Source: Rhytidiadelphus loreus
Taxonomy: Eukaryota > Streptophyta > Bryopsida > Hypnales > Hylocomiaceae
Reading direction: 5' to 3'
DNA: 64,000 nucleotides
Assembly (NCBI GenBank): GCA_947034895.1
Contig: OX344764.1
Span: 16,988,001 to 17,052,000, forward strand
Each line of letters starts with the position of its first letter. Within the stretch, counting starts at the first letter, position 1. Below are positions 22,701 through 34,188 of the stretch, piece after piece. The notes under the pieces are model-generated. The model did no database searches and was not told the DNA's origin. It saw only the letters and a list, made by a program, of their open reading frames with translations. A program made the translations under genes and the position numbers.

Positions 22701-25700
22701 ATCATACATGGTGTGAGTCAAGATCTTCAGGGTAAACAGATGAGGCGGAACTTCGGGAGGCAATGATGAGTAGATCAAACATGGACGCTAACACCCCTTA
22801 TCGCCATAAACACATGACCAAATCTAAATTAGAAGCACATACGACTCCTACGATGTTTTCTAGTAGGATGCACCTTAGCAGCAGCCTTCTCAAGCTCTCC
22901 AAGCAGCCGTTGAGCCAGAAATTGAGGTGCATCAACTGAGAGACCTGCCACTCGTTGCTTGGCCACCGGGCTTTCAAAATTCTCTGAGGCTTCTCTTCCA
23001 TCCAAGGGAGCCATCAATGAGTCAACAGTTTTCCGCACTGCATCGCCAACTGCTGTAGCTATTTCACTCCCCTTATGCTTCCATCTCGGGGAAAACACTG
23101 CTTGGATATCTACCCCAAGGGGCTTAGTTGCCGCAGCTTCAATTTTGCTCAGTAACGATGGTGTTTGCTCGCCGTACTTGACCTGTAACCACTGATTCCA
23201 TTCCTGGATTCCTGCTTCACTAGAAGACGCTAATTTTTCGTCCCCGCTCAAGATTGTGTCCTGGAGATAGCACAAGTGAAGAGGCAATTTAGTGTCAGAG
23301 TGCATCTTGGGAACCCCATCTTCCACGTAAGATTCACACTAAACACGTACTTCCATTCCGATCGACCGAAACAGTCCCAAAGGTGACAAACAAGTCCAAT
23401 GTCATTCACAACGCAATTACAGAACGAATTCAGGCTGCACAAAACTTCATAGAAACTTCGGAGTTGAAATGTCTTAAAAGGGAGTTGGTTTGAATTGCTT
23501 ACAGGAGTAAAGTTAATGACACGACGTAGGAAGCTCTCGAGCTCTCTCGGCGACAACTTGAGGGACGCCAACGCGTGTGGTCCGATGGTATGCCAGATAC
23601 TCACAACAGCTGCTTGAAGTGACTCAACTTGTGCACTTGCTGTTTCTACGCTCAGCTTCAAGGCCGCAGAGGCTGCCACGAAAAATCATAAACTGTGAAT
23701 GTTTCTGTGTTCTAAGAGTCAATGATCGGGTACCTTCCGAGTGTAGGCCTCTTTCAATCGGAAGAAGAAGTTCAACATGCAAGGAGTTGACCGGCAACGG
23801 CGGCCGCAGATGATTGAAAAATATAGGTCTTTCCGTATTCTTCAATGAAGTTGACACTCAAGTCTCACATACTGGTCATCAGCATTAAGATCGTCGAGAA
23901 GGAGAGTACCTTGAGCTTTCTTTTCGGGTGTAATGGCACGCCGTGACAAAAAGCTCGTTCTGTCCAATTTCTCTAATTTCTGGGCCTGCAGTTGCACCAT
24001 TTATGAGCATGAGTTCACACCTCCTGGAACTGACATGCCCTATAAAAGATCACGAAAATCTGTCAAATTTTCTAAGGAATAGCAGGTAAATATGAGTACT
24101 TCACCTTCTCAATAACATGTGAGAGAGCAGCCATGACTTGCGATGCCTCTTTGTCGAGCACTGCCAGCACCCGGTTCTGCACTCGCAAAAACTTCCATGA
24201 ATTTTGCAATAAGATCAAAGCATATGCCTAATCTTATGGATTCGCTAATAGTTTGATTTCTCGCGTAGGATGGTGAGGCAAGTAACTGCACAACTTACCT
24301 TAACTTCTACGAGAATGGTAGCACATCGGACCCTTAGGGCAGCCGTCTGTCCCATTTCTGAAGTCCCCAGGTCTAAAGATTTTGAAAGAGAATTCGAATC
24401 CTGTGGAAAAATGAAAACAAATTTTTGAACTGCCTTAGAAACTGGGAATTGCCTCGTTGTTCCTTTATCACAAGATCACAACATCAATTCCCTGTCCCAT
24501 ATGCACATGGAATACGCTCACGAAATGAGACCCACTTGATCAAATCTATGTAAGATTTGTATTATTCATTCATCAAAACAGCTTGAAGGAAAGAGGCTAA
24601 GCCATGTACCTCGAAGGAAAATCTCTTTCTGTTTGTCAGCGGGGTGATAGCATCAGCTGTTATGGTTGTAAAGGAAGACTTCACAGACATCCATTCGATA
24701 TGTTCTCTCTCATCAGTTGTGAATCTAGAAAATATTCGTCGCCGCTTTTCGGGCGTACAGTCCTCAAAATAATGCTCACTATGGTTACTGCCTTCACTTT
24801 GTCCACTGTGCTCAATCAATGGATTACTGTACCACTTAGCGTCTCCTGATTGGACTACTTGAAGGTGTTCTTTAGGACCTTCAATCAGCAAGACACTTTT
24901 GTTTATTGGATCGTCTTTGAGTGGGGAGCAGCTTTCCAGGGAGTCACTAGAAAACCCACATTTTGCTTGTCTTCTGTGCGTTTCGGGAGTCTTCATAATC
25001 GGAGTCTCAGGATTTGGTGCATCCCTCGCACACACAGGAGTCACCGGACTGACACTACTTGATTTACGATCAATATCTATTTGTTTCGGAGTCATGAATG
25101 AGAGGGGTCCATTCTCCTCAGAAGCAACTTGGTCCCACAGGTTGCTGAGCTCCCGTCTCATGAGTGAGAGAGCGTCCTCCTGTGCAAAATAGTGGCAATA
25201 TCAGTTTAAATGAACTTTTACAGCCGTAAAGTTTCATCGGGCTATCATGTACTTTATTTATTATTACGCACAGCTATTGCCTGTCAAGATATATGCCTCT
25301 ACCTTCATACTCCGGGATGATATCACTTACAATTTAACCACTGCAGCTAAAGGAGACTCCCTCTATTTATCGATATATTAGTACACTAAGTGATGCAACA
25401 CTCTTCGCACAAACTCAGGACGTTAATTGGCCTTCAAATCAAGTCTAGATGTTCTCAGTGTTTCGATCGTACATCTTAGTTTGCCTAAACATACGATGTG
25501 TATTAGGGTTGTCACAAGCCGAATGCACCTGAGATTTAACTGCTTTTTGTAAACGATTGATTTCCTTGTGGTTTCTGTGTTTGCTCGACGCTGCAGCTGC
25601 AGCTGCTACAGCCACAATCAAAACCCGTTGTAAAGGAGCGAAACAATCCCATGCTCGAGCTTCTTCCTCTCCCAAATTTCCTCCGATAGTGGCTGAAGAA

Positions 25701-26485
25701 GTTCCAGAGACGGCGTCCATTATACGCCCATCCAGAGAGATATGCGCCATCCCGTTGGAGAGGTTCTTCCTCCGCGTTTCCTCATTGCTTGCTAATGCGA
25801 TTTTCTGAAGATAGAGAATCTCTTTCGGATGCAACGCTGCGTCTGAAACCACAAATAGAAAATTAACAGATATCAATAATCGATAGAATAAAAGTCCAGC
25901 TCTCCAGACTTCATCTCCCGCAATCCACTTCAACCAGCAGTACAGAGTAGCAGCGATGTTCACATTCCAAATCATTTCGGGTAAGATTTTTCTGCATTAT
26001 TTTCCCAACAGGGCACGACTGCCAATGCCCACGGATGATGTTGTGAAGGTCTTAGAAGAAAGATCGTAACCTGACTCGATAGCATTGAATCCATGAGTAG
26101 ATCGGAAATCGCATCCGTGAAGGGAAGCCCGCCTATTACGCCTCGCACTAGGAGCAACAAAATGCTTACTCAACATTTTCTCGCCTCGGCTCGATTTCTG
26201 AGTTGGCGCCATAATTTGACTTTTCTCTTCACTATCGTCGAGTATCGTAGGACGTCCATCGACAGTAATACCTTGTAGGGAAAACACTCCTGGTTGTTGG
26301 GAAAATGCTCCACCTCCATATCCTTCGTATGCCAATGATAATCTCCGATTGGAGAGAACATTTTCTTCCGGGGAGTAGTTATGGAATTCTGATAAGAAAG
26401 GAGATGGTGTCTCTGGAGTAACCAAGCGCGGTCCCTGCGCCTTTCGGCCTTGACCAAGACGGCGGCTTACTATGCAGTTAATCAT
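19722..26485 (-). CDS. Large coiled-coil protein of unknown function (14 exons, 1181 residues)
   Basis: Fourteen coding exons give one unbroken frame (minus strand, listed high to low): 26485-26071, 25842-25529, 25179-24610, 24400-24299, 24176-24105, 23985-23910, 23672-23503, 23260-22874, 22581-22462, 22334-22248, 21990-21871, 21688-21602, 21359-20708, 20095-19722. An in-frame TAA ten codons upstream supports the start. The N-terminus is Ser/Pro-rich and basic. Residues 202-213 read AWDCFAPLQRVL, followed by an Ala-rich hydrophobic stretch and a short helix. A phospho-site-like Ser/Thr-Pro region spans about 244-430. A helical region follows, and residues 703-840 form a heptad-rich coiled coil split over four exons of 40, 29, 40 and 29 codons. 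The tail is acidic, then basic, ending RRSRWL. From memory the FAPLQRVL segment recalls an uncharacterised plant-specific coiled-coil family, but I cannot name it. No motor or kinase domain is visible. Function not assigned. Confidence 0.8.
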
Positions 26486-28410
26486 GTTGGAAGTTGATGC
26501 AAATGCAGAAACTTAAGGAGGAAGAGGACTCATCGGTCGCACGATCCTGGTAGGAATCCTGCTGCACGAAGTATGTCTTGTTAGTGTAGACTCACAATTC
26601 TTTGACAAGAAAAGCTTCAGCTCTGTCCTATATAGATACTCGTCACATACAAGGCTTCCATCACTCCTGTGAATACTCTGGCCTGCAGCCTTCTATGATT
26701 ATCAAGACAAAATTCTGATCTCCTATTTCTGCAAGAATAAAAGACTGCCTGTAGTCAAGAAACGAGTAAACGGCTGCTTCCTCTCTTTGGACGAGCATGT
26801 CACATATAAGTATAATGGAATCACACAGGTGCACCATTGAAATTATAGAACACGAGAAACGAAAGTCTCGAGTTCACAACTAGGCACATTCCGACATAAA
26901 TCAAACTACACCGAAGAAGTCCTCCAGATTAATTTGTGCTATAATTATAACTAAATTTTCCTGTAACACTCACCAAATCTCAATCACTGCGGACTAATTA
27001 AGAAACAAGGAGAGAGACTTGTCCTGACAAGGGCGAACCAAAATCAGAGTCTGCCAACAAGAACACACTACGAAAACACAGAGTTCTCTTTCAGAAGACA
27101 AGACACTCTGAAAAAGAGTATCCGAACAGCATTCCTCTGCCTAAGAAAATTACAAACATTTCATTATCGCTCTATAAGTCACTTGAAGTTGCATATATCT
27201 GTCCAAGAACCGCAAGACTTCACTAGAATGCATGAATTTTATCAGTTCAGGATGAAAAAATGTCATATCAATGGCCAATGCAGCCTCTGTCAACGACAAA
27301 AGCAGGAAACGAACTCTGCATGTTGATGGAAAATGTACCGTGCAAGCGAGCACAGCACCGGTTACTTCAAAAGCATCCTGCTGCTCAAAAGGATTTGTTT
27401 CCCTGCATAGTTATTGCCACAGGCACATAAATGCAGAGGAACGATAGAGGGAGATTCCGATGACGTGAAAGAAAGATTTCGTATGCACGTAGAATTTTTT
27501 TCTTTAACACCTACACTTGTAAGAAACGCGCTCTCTGAGCTGCTCTCTAAAGGTTCAAGAGCTGAAAGACCTCAATAGACTGCGTACACCAAACTAAACG
27601 AAAATATCAAGTGAATTCTTATCAGGTATGGATGCAACTTTGACAAAACTTCAAGAAATGACCATTGCAGTCTCGTCCACTGGAAGAAAAACAAAATATG
27701 CGTAGGATACAGTCGAAGGAAATGTACCTTGCGCATCGCGCACTTCCGAGTCATTCAGCTCCTCTAAAACTTCCCAAAACACAAAAGGACTCATTCCTGC
27801 ATCGCCTTTCCACAAGCTAAGAGCACAGGGGGAACGAGGGACAGATTCCGACAAGGGACACAAAGATTTCCAAAGCACAGAGAGCTTGTAAGAACCGCGG
27901 TCTCCGAGCTGCTCCCTTGAAGCATTCCCGCGGAAGAACTAATTTCCAATACCAGAAAGACCTCACTCGACATTCAATGGCCACAATTCGGACATGCCGA
28001 TTCGAAAATTCACTTCCAAGAACAAGAATCACTCGAGAATGCAATATTTCTGAACAACACGAAACGGAGCTTACCGACGCAATTCCGCACCAAATGGGAA
28101 AAATGGAATCGAAAGAATGCTAGAATAGAAATACAACGCCTGGAATTCTAAATTCAGACGGCGAGAGGGAACGGATTTCAAGAACAAGAATAGGAGGCAA
28201 GCCGCTTTTGTAATTATGTGTTGGTTGGTGGAAGTTTGGGTAGGGGAGACACCTTTCCGAAGTTTGAATTTGGCTAGGCAGAATATTCCAACGGCCCGAT
28301 CTTATGGACCGGATGGCGCCGTAGTTCGTTGCCGTCGATCTTGTGGCTGCCGAGATTACCGTTGGCGGGGTTGAGGCACGTCTGTATTCTACGAGCATCA
28401 CCACCGATAA
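26486..28410 (-). promoter_or_regulatory. 5' leader and promoter region of the coiled-coil gene
   Basis: This stretch is less AT-rich than the spacer beyond 28410 and carries several minus-strand open frames of 60-94 codons that neither splice plausibly into the gene nor resemble known proteins. The GC-richest part, 28120-28400, is a good candidate for the transcription start. The leader may contain an intron. A degenerate tandem duplication occupies its middle (see 27187-28040). Confidence 0.35.
27187..28040. repeat. Degenerate tandem duplication (about 370-bp period) upstream of the coiled-coil gene
   Basis: Bases from 27516 (cttgtaagaaacgcg...) recur at 27885 (cttgtaagaaccgcg...) with 27 of the first 30 bases equal, and both are followed by a GAAAGACCTCA word. 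Upstream, a GGAACGA/AGATTCCGA/AAGATTTC series is shared by about 27438-27480 and 27830-27870. A third relic, CCAAGAACCGCAAGACTTCACTAGAATGC near 27203-27231 in shortened comparison, resembles 28015-28042. The unit period is about 369 bases. Confidence 0.55.
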
Positions 28411-30048
28411 GAGGCCACTGTATCACCAATCATCAATAGTTCAACCCTTTGATACTTTTAACCCTTAAAGAACGAACCTGTCCAATGGATTTAGGGTAAA
28501 CCTGAATTTCACATAGTTCTTGATATTAAATGTCTTGAAGTTTGACTAAGAAAATGTAGTTCCAATAATCTCCTCTTTTTTTTCGAAATTTTTTGAAATT
28601 ATAATATTTGTGACACTTTGAAGGTATTGTGACATCTTGAAAGCCTAAAATACACTATTTTTGAATTTTTTTTCATCAAATTTCTCTTAAAAAGAGCTCA
28701 AAGAGTCATCAATTGCACCTTGTTGTTCATCACTATCATATCTAATGTTGCTAAAAAACTCACACTATTTTAAGTATTTTGTAATTACTATAATTTTTAC
28801 AATGAAACTAGTTAAAAAATTATAGAAATATTTTTTTAATTTTTTTAATTATAAAAAATGAAGTTCAATTTTGGATATATTTGAGATACTTCATCCAAAA
28901 AATTGTACACCTATTCAATTTATTCAATAATTTGAATTGTTTTTTCCTAATAATTTCATTTTAACAATCAAAACGATTTCTTTTACTATTGATGGAAGCT
29001 AACAAAATGGAAATTCTAAAGTTCAGTTTCTACTCCAATTGAAATGTTTCTAAAATTGATATTTTATTAAAGATTGAAGTTGTAGATTTATAACTGAATT
29101 TCTAAATATGAAGTGATACAAATATTGACAAATAAAGAAATGCCTATAATTCGAGCCATATCACATAATTGCTACCACAAATCTTCGAAAGTCCTACATA
29201 ATAGCAAAGGAGCAATAAATGGATAACCATGAAGAAGATGAGAGGAGAACACCTACAACAACTATTTTGACAACAAACTCTATCTTTGTTGATAAACCTC
29301 TTAATTGAGAAGGATATAATTTAGTGTGCAGATGTTTATTTCTTTACATATCAAATGAAGGAAATCATAAATGTGCTGAGGCCCAAATAAATAAACATTT
29401 TTGCTACAGTGAAGATGTTATTAATGTTAGAAATTTTGGCCATGGGATGCTTCTATGCCCCATTTCTAAATTAAATGGATCCTATGTTATTTTCAATAAT
29501 TAACAAACACCTATTAATTTTTTCTACCCTTTGTCAATTATAATACCATGAATCCTTTTGTTCATATCCTATAATAAAACAAGAGTTTTCAAATTAAATG
29601 TTCCAAGTTTTTTACAAGCTCAATGTTTGAGCTTACGTTGTTTATAAGACTAATGAGCAATGAACCCTATGAAATTCTAATTCAAGTTGGCCTCATTAAA
29701 ATTAGTTTGATGACTTAGGCCACTATTTGTTTTTATTTTTTACAATATTCTTTAATTAACAAATAGTTCATAGGAAAATAGGCAAAGGTAATTAGTTGAT
29801 TCAAACAATAAATGTTATTTGGATTTAATTGTGGATCACTTGTACTTGAAATTGCTTCCATTCTTGTTCTAGGAGTTTTAATATCTTATATTCAATAAGA
29901 CAATAATTCCAATAGAGATTACTTTAGATTTCTAAAGTTAGTTCTGTTATTTTGTTTTAGGAAATGGAAGGATAATTAGCTAGCTTGATTACATTACATT
30001 CATTCCATTAATTTTATTTTCTCATATATAGTTATATACATTTGATTT
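28411..30048. other. AT-rich intergenic DNA, no gene seen
   Basis: Long poly-A/T-rich DNA with stops in every frame and no open frame above 60 codons. No transposon ends recognised before the element starting at 30057. Confidence 0.6.
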
Positions 30049-30106
30049 CTAATAAGCCCCAAGGAGGACACTCTCCACGTTTTAGCAACCTACATGCGGC
30101 GGAAAA

Positions 30107-32344
30107 CACTACAAGAAAACTGCCAAATATGTGACTGCAAAACATAACTACGCGACTGCAACGCGACTTCACCTCCCTAATTGCACCAACCAGTTGACAT
30201 CTAGAGCGTTGCAGTCATTCTACAGTCGTGACTGTGACTTCAGGATGAACACGAAACGCGCTGTGCACTTCTTCCACAGCTTTCCGTTCACAGGGGCAAC
30301 GATACAGTGACGTGGCGAATTGGAACGTGACTGCAGAAGGCAAAGTCATTGTTCAGTTGTGCGGTTCCGGATTTTGCGACTGCAACGCGACTAAGAAGTG
30401 ACTGCAAAATGACTGCAACGCTAGGAAGAGTTACAAAGTTGGCGTTCTCTTTTACATATGGATAAAGAAAAAGATGGGGCCTCATGGTACAGGAAAGATA
30501 GGGTGTGGACAGTTTCCGGTATGTCACTACAGTATGATTGCTTTATGATTGGCGCTACATTTTAGTACTAAATAAGAAGAGAGGCATGCTATAGGGCAGG
30601 AAATTGAAATACTGGGGTTTAGGAATGTCCGAATGAATGCAAGTTAGCTAAGATATAGTAATAGTGTACCGTAAATGAATTAATTTTAGGAGAGCAAGGT
30701 CTACGAGCCTTACTGTTCCTATTTTAGAGATTGAAGATTAGTTGAAAAATGAAATAATTGTGGAAATTCAGGAGGGTTGTCGTGTGGTAGACACATGCTG
30801 TACGGACTCATTTTGAGGAAGGCGTAATATGGATAGTATTATCAATGTTTAATGCACTTCCACACTTGTTGTTAGCTTCAGGGTTTGCATTAAAGTACAA
30901 GGTGTAGGAAAATGTTTAAAGTTGTTGAGGCCAGAACTTGTCCATATTTCATAACAACATGAATGAAAAGAAGTGAACATGACCCTCTGATTTTGTAGTA
31001 AATGGGAAGACATTCAAGATGGTAGGGGAGAAGATGGTCAGGTTGCAATTGCAGGCGATGTGACTTCACTATGACTGTAGTATGACTTTGTTTGTCACGT
31101 AACTACACTATGACTGCGGCGAGTTTGTCACATAACTACACAATGATTAGTACATGACTGCACTTCGGAAAGTGATCACTCCATGACTCCATCACTGGAT
31201 GGATTTGCACATTTGTTGAACCTTAATTCCCTGTACATGCATACAATTCGATTGTTAAGCCTACTCCTAAGAACCACATTGGAAAAAAAATAGAACAACA
31301 TTACTAACAGTAAGAACGACTTTCTATGATTCTAATTCACTAAAGGCCAACTATGACTTTGACGTGACTGCACCTAGTCAAGTGCAAGTCGTGTTATAGT
31401 TCTAAATTATAACTAATAATACAGTTTTTGTGTTTCATATGTCCCACATGGTCTGTCTTGCCTCCTATCACTCCACTTGTAGAAAAGATTTGTCATTTCA
31501 ACTTATCATAGTCACACACTAAGTGGCTTTAAAAGCCATGTGACATATTTGTCAAATATTCAATATATGATATATTGAATATGGTGTATGATGTATTGTA
31601 TATGGTATATGATGTATTGTATATGGTGTATGATGTATTGTATATGATGTATGATGTACTATATATGGTGTATGATGTAATGTATATGGTATATGATGTA
31701 CTATGTATGGTGTATGATGTATTGTTACAATATTTACAATGTATTCATATGGGACTGTATAATGCTTTTCATACATCGCCGTAATTCCCGAACCCTATAT
31801 TCCAAACCCTAAATCCATATCACTTTAAAATGGTTACACAATGACTTCTGATTTGCGTGTCCACGTCAGATTATAGAAGGGTCCCCCACAACTCTAGCAT
31901 GACTGCAGCGTGACTACATTCAGAATGTCCACGTCAGATTTAGAAGGGGTCAAACGTAGTGAAAAACTCCAAGTCAAATTTAAAAGTGGTCAAACGCAAC
32001 TGCAGCGTGACTTCACCGTGACTACGTTTGCAATGTCCACGTCAGATTTTCGAAGGGTCAATCTTCTATCCACCTAATCCAAATTGGTAATCCCTTTCCA
32101 CATGGCAGCTTCACTTCATCTTTCTTAAGGCTTTCTACCTTTATCTCCCTCAACTGAGCCTCTTTTCATCCAAAGTTCCATCCATCCCCACTTCATTGGG
32201 TGATTCTATAATAGAACCCGTGACTGGAATACGACTCAAATAATATGACTACAGGGCTTGCAGTCGTATTCTAGTCGCGTGACTGAAATACAACTAAATT
32301 GCAGTCGTATGTGCCAGTCACATATTTGGTAGTTTTTTGTAGTG
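30107..32344. mobile_element. Non-autonomous CACTA (En/Spm-type) transposon, 2238 bp
   Basis: The element starts CACTACAAGAAAACTGCC and ends with the inverted form (CACTACAAAAAACTACC read on the minus strand). The terminal repeats of about 30 bases differ by one substitution and one single-base gap. It is flanked by AAA on each side (30104-30106, 32345-32347), the 3-bp duplication expected for CACTA elements. Both subterminal zones are crowded with GTGACTGCA/CGACTGCAACG-like words, as expected for transposase-binding subterminal repeats. No open frame resembles a transposase, so it would move only with help from elsewhere. It sits inside the left arm of the 30057-32880 element. Confidence 0.9.
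31581..31727. repeat. 21-bp minisatellite, seven units, inside the CACTA element
   Basis: Seven consecutive 21-base units of the form ATGGTGTATGATGTATTGTAT start at 31581, 31602, 31623, 31644, 31665, 31686 and 31707, with one to four changes each. Because 21 is a multiple of three, both strands remain open and give artefactual seven-residue repeat proteins. Confidence 0.92.
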
Positions 32345-32888
32345 AAAAGTAATACAACTAATACACCTTAAAATTTATTTATTTTTCAAAAAAAAATTAT
32401 GGATAGATTTTACTACTTTAGAAGTTTATGTTTTGAATTATTGGTATTTTTTTATGCTAATAGTAATTAGTTATAAATTTTTGAAGAAAAAAGATACACT
32501 ATAAACTAAAAATAACTTTCACACCTCTATATTATATAAGAAAAAAAAATTTGAAAAATGAAAAAAAAAATTCTATAGAATAGATTTCTATTGAAAGTTT
32601 ATTTTGGTTGAATATTGATGCAATAGTCATCTTCATGTGAGCTCTATAAATATTTTAGTTGGAGAACATGCCATTTTAGTTCATTTTTCAACCCTTTCTA
32701 GACAATATATCTTATGTTATTTGGAATTGAAATTTTTGTCAATAGAAACCTTTAGTCATTGTTAAACAAAGCTCAAAATTTTAGGATGAAATTATAGTTT
32801 ATTCAAGGTGTATTACATGTATTACTTTTTCCGCCGCTACACATGGGTACCCCAAATGTAGTAAGAGTGTCCTCCCCGTGCTAATAAG

Positions 32889-33940
32889 TTTTGTAGAAAA
32901 GTCAATGTAAATAACTTTTGGAGGGCACTCCAACTTGACACCACAATTCCTATATTAACATGATTGAGAGGATTAACATGTTTGCTTAAGTCTATTGTAT
33001 TTGCTTAAGTGCCTCTTGAAAGTTTTGTTCAATTGTGTTTAGATTGATTGACACCTACCAAATAATTTTTAAACCTATTGTTTACTGTCTAAATATCACA
33101 TTTCTTTGATAAATTAAGATTCCACTTTTAATCTTGTGACGGAGACTATTGTTTGTTACAATGTAGGATGTAATTTTGATCATTAATTGTTGTGTTTTAC
33201 TTAAATATTATTCATTTACTTAGATAATGAAATTCCTCTTATTATAATCAAAATTTATACTTCTCATGTAAAGTTTTGTGGCTTATGAATTTAGGCAAAG
33301 ATTATGGTATTTTGTAACTCTTGTGTATTTGTTTGCCTCTAGATTTGTGTAGGCATTGATAAGTAGTTTTAACCCTAAAGTTCTTTGCATATGTTCCAAC
33401 AATAACCACTTCCAAACCACCATACTAATGCAAAGAGATGAGAACAAACAAAATGGATTGTTTTTGCAAATATTTATTTTATCAGAATGTATGTAAAAAG
33501 TCTTAGAAACTTTGACCACCTAAATTGTTAGATAATAATATTCAAAGTGAAAAGTAATTTTGGAGGGGGATCTTGCTAAATTAGGGGTTCCAAACTTTGA
33601 ATTGACTCAACTTAAATTTTTAAACTAGAGAAACTTGTGGTAAAATCTCTAAAATTTAAATTTTGAGAATCTAAATTTTTTTTAGAAAAACACACACTTT
33701 CATTTCATCCTTTAGAAACTTGTGAAGTTGAAATATGATGGAGTTTGAATGGAAATCTATATTGTTTATAGATTTAAAATGGAATTGAAACATGTCAATC
33801 ACAATGGTGAGATTGTTGAAGGAAACAATATTAACCCTTTACGACTTTATATTTATATTTTGAAAAAATATGAAAATTGAATACATTATTATTCCGTGAA
33901 TGTGCAGCTTCCCTTCCCAGTCCACTCACTTTTCCTTTTG
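32889..33940. other. AT-rich intergenic DNA, no gene seen
   Basis: AT-rich DNA between the transposon cluster and the next promoter. The only longer open frame (33283-33519, minus) has no neighbours that could extend it. Confidence 0.55.
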
Positions 33941-33949
33941 CCCAAAACC

Positions 33950-34188
33950 ACACAATGGGCTTCTAGGGTTTGACCAGAAACAATGCGATTTCCGTCCCGA
34001 TCGAAGTGAATCGACCCGATGATTCTGTAGAATTCGCGTTGCAATTTTCTTCCAGAGCTTCAAATCCAGAAGGATTTCGCATTATGATGTAAGTGAGCGA
34101 AGAAAACAACCTGAATTCAAGCTTTTGTGGAGCAGTTTGCAATTGCAAGGAGAGACAAATTTCTCATTCACAATTGCAGTGGATTGCG
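33950..34188 (+). promoter_or_regulatory. Promoter / 5' leader of the DUF3172-like gene with site II and telo-box words
   Basis: TGGGCT (33956-33961) matches the plant site II element and is followed three bases later by TAGGGTTT (33964-33971), the telo-box in reverse orientation. These two words commonly occur together upstream of plant genes for translation and organelle biogenesis. Regulation by TCP and telo-box-binding factors is inference. Composition shifts from AT-rich spacer to even just here. Confidence 0.5.

Larger units (their letters stand above)
30057..32880. mobile_element. Outer terminal-inverted-repeat element (8-bp target duplication), split by a CACTA insertion
   Basis: The 8-bp direct repeat CTAATAAG flanks the element (30049-30056 and 32881-32888). 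The left end (CCCCAAGGAGGACACTCT) and the reverse complement of the right end (CACGGGGAGGACACTCT) are imperfect inverted repeats. The similarity runs on through a CGGCGGAAAA word, jumps the CACTA insertion, and continues as AAGTAATAC...TAATACACCTT, giving arms of about 100 bases. Without the insertion and its 3-bp duplication the element would be about 583 bp. An 8-bp duplication fits hAT-type elements best; that assignment is inference. No coding capacity. Confidence 0.7.

Noticed and set aside
31552..31784. Periodic-peptide open frames on both strands
   Set aside because: Caused by the 21-bp minisatellite; 21 is divisible by three and the unit lacks stops.
31060..32300. Repeated short words in the CACTA element considered as a CRISPR-like array
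   Set aside because: Spacing and orientation are irregular, repeats are only 7-10 bases, and the context is a plant transposon.
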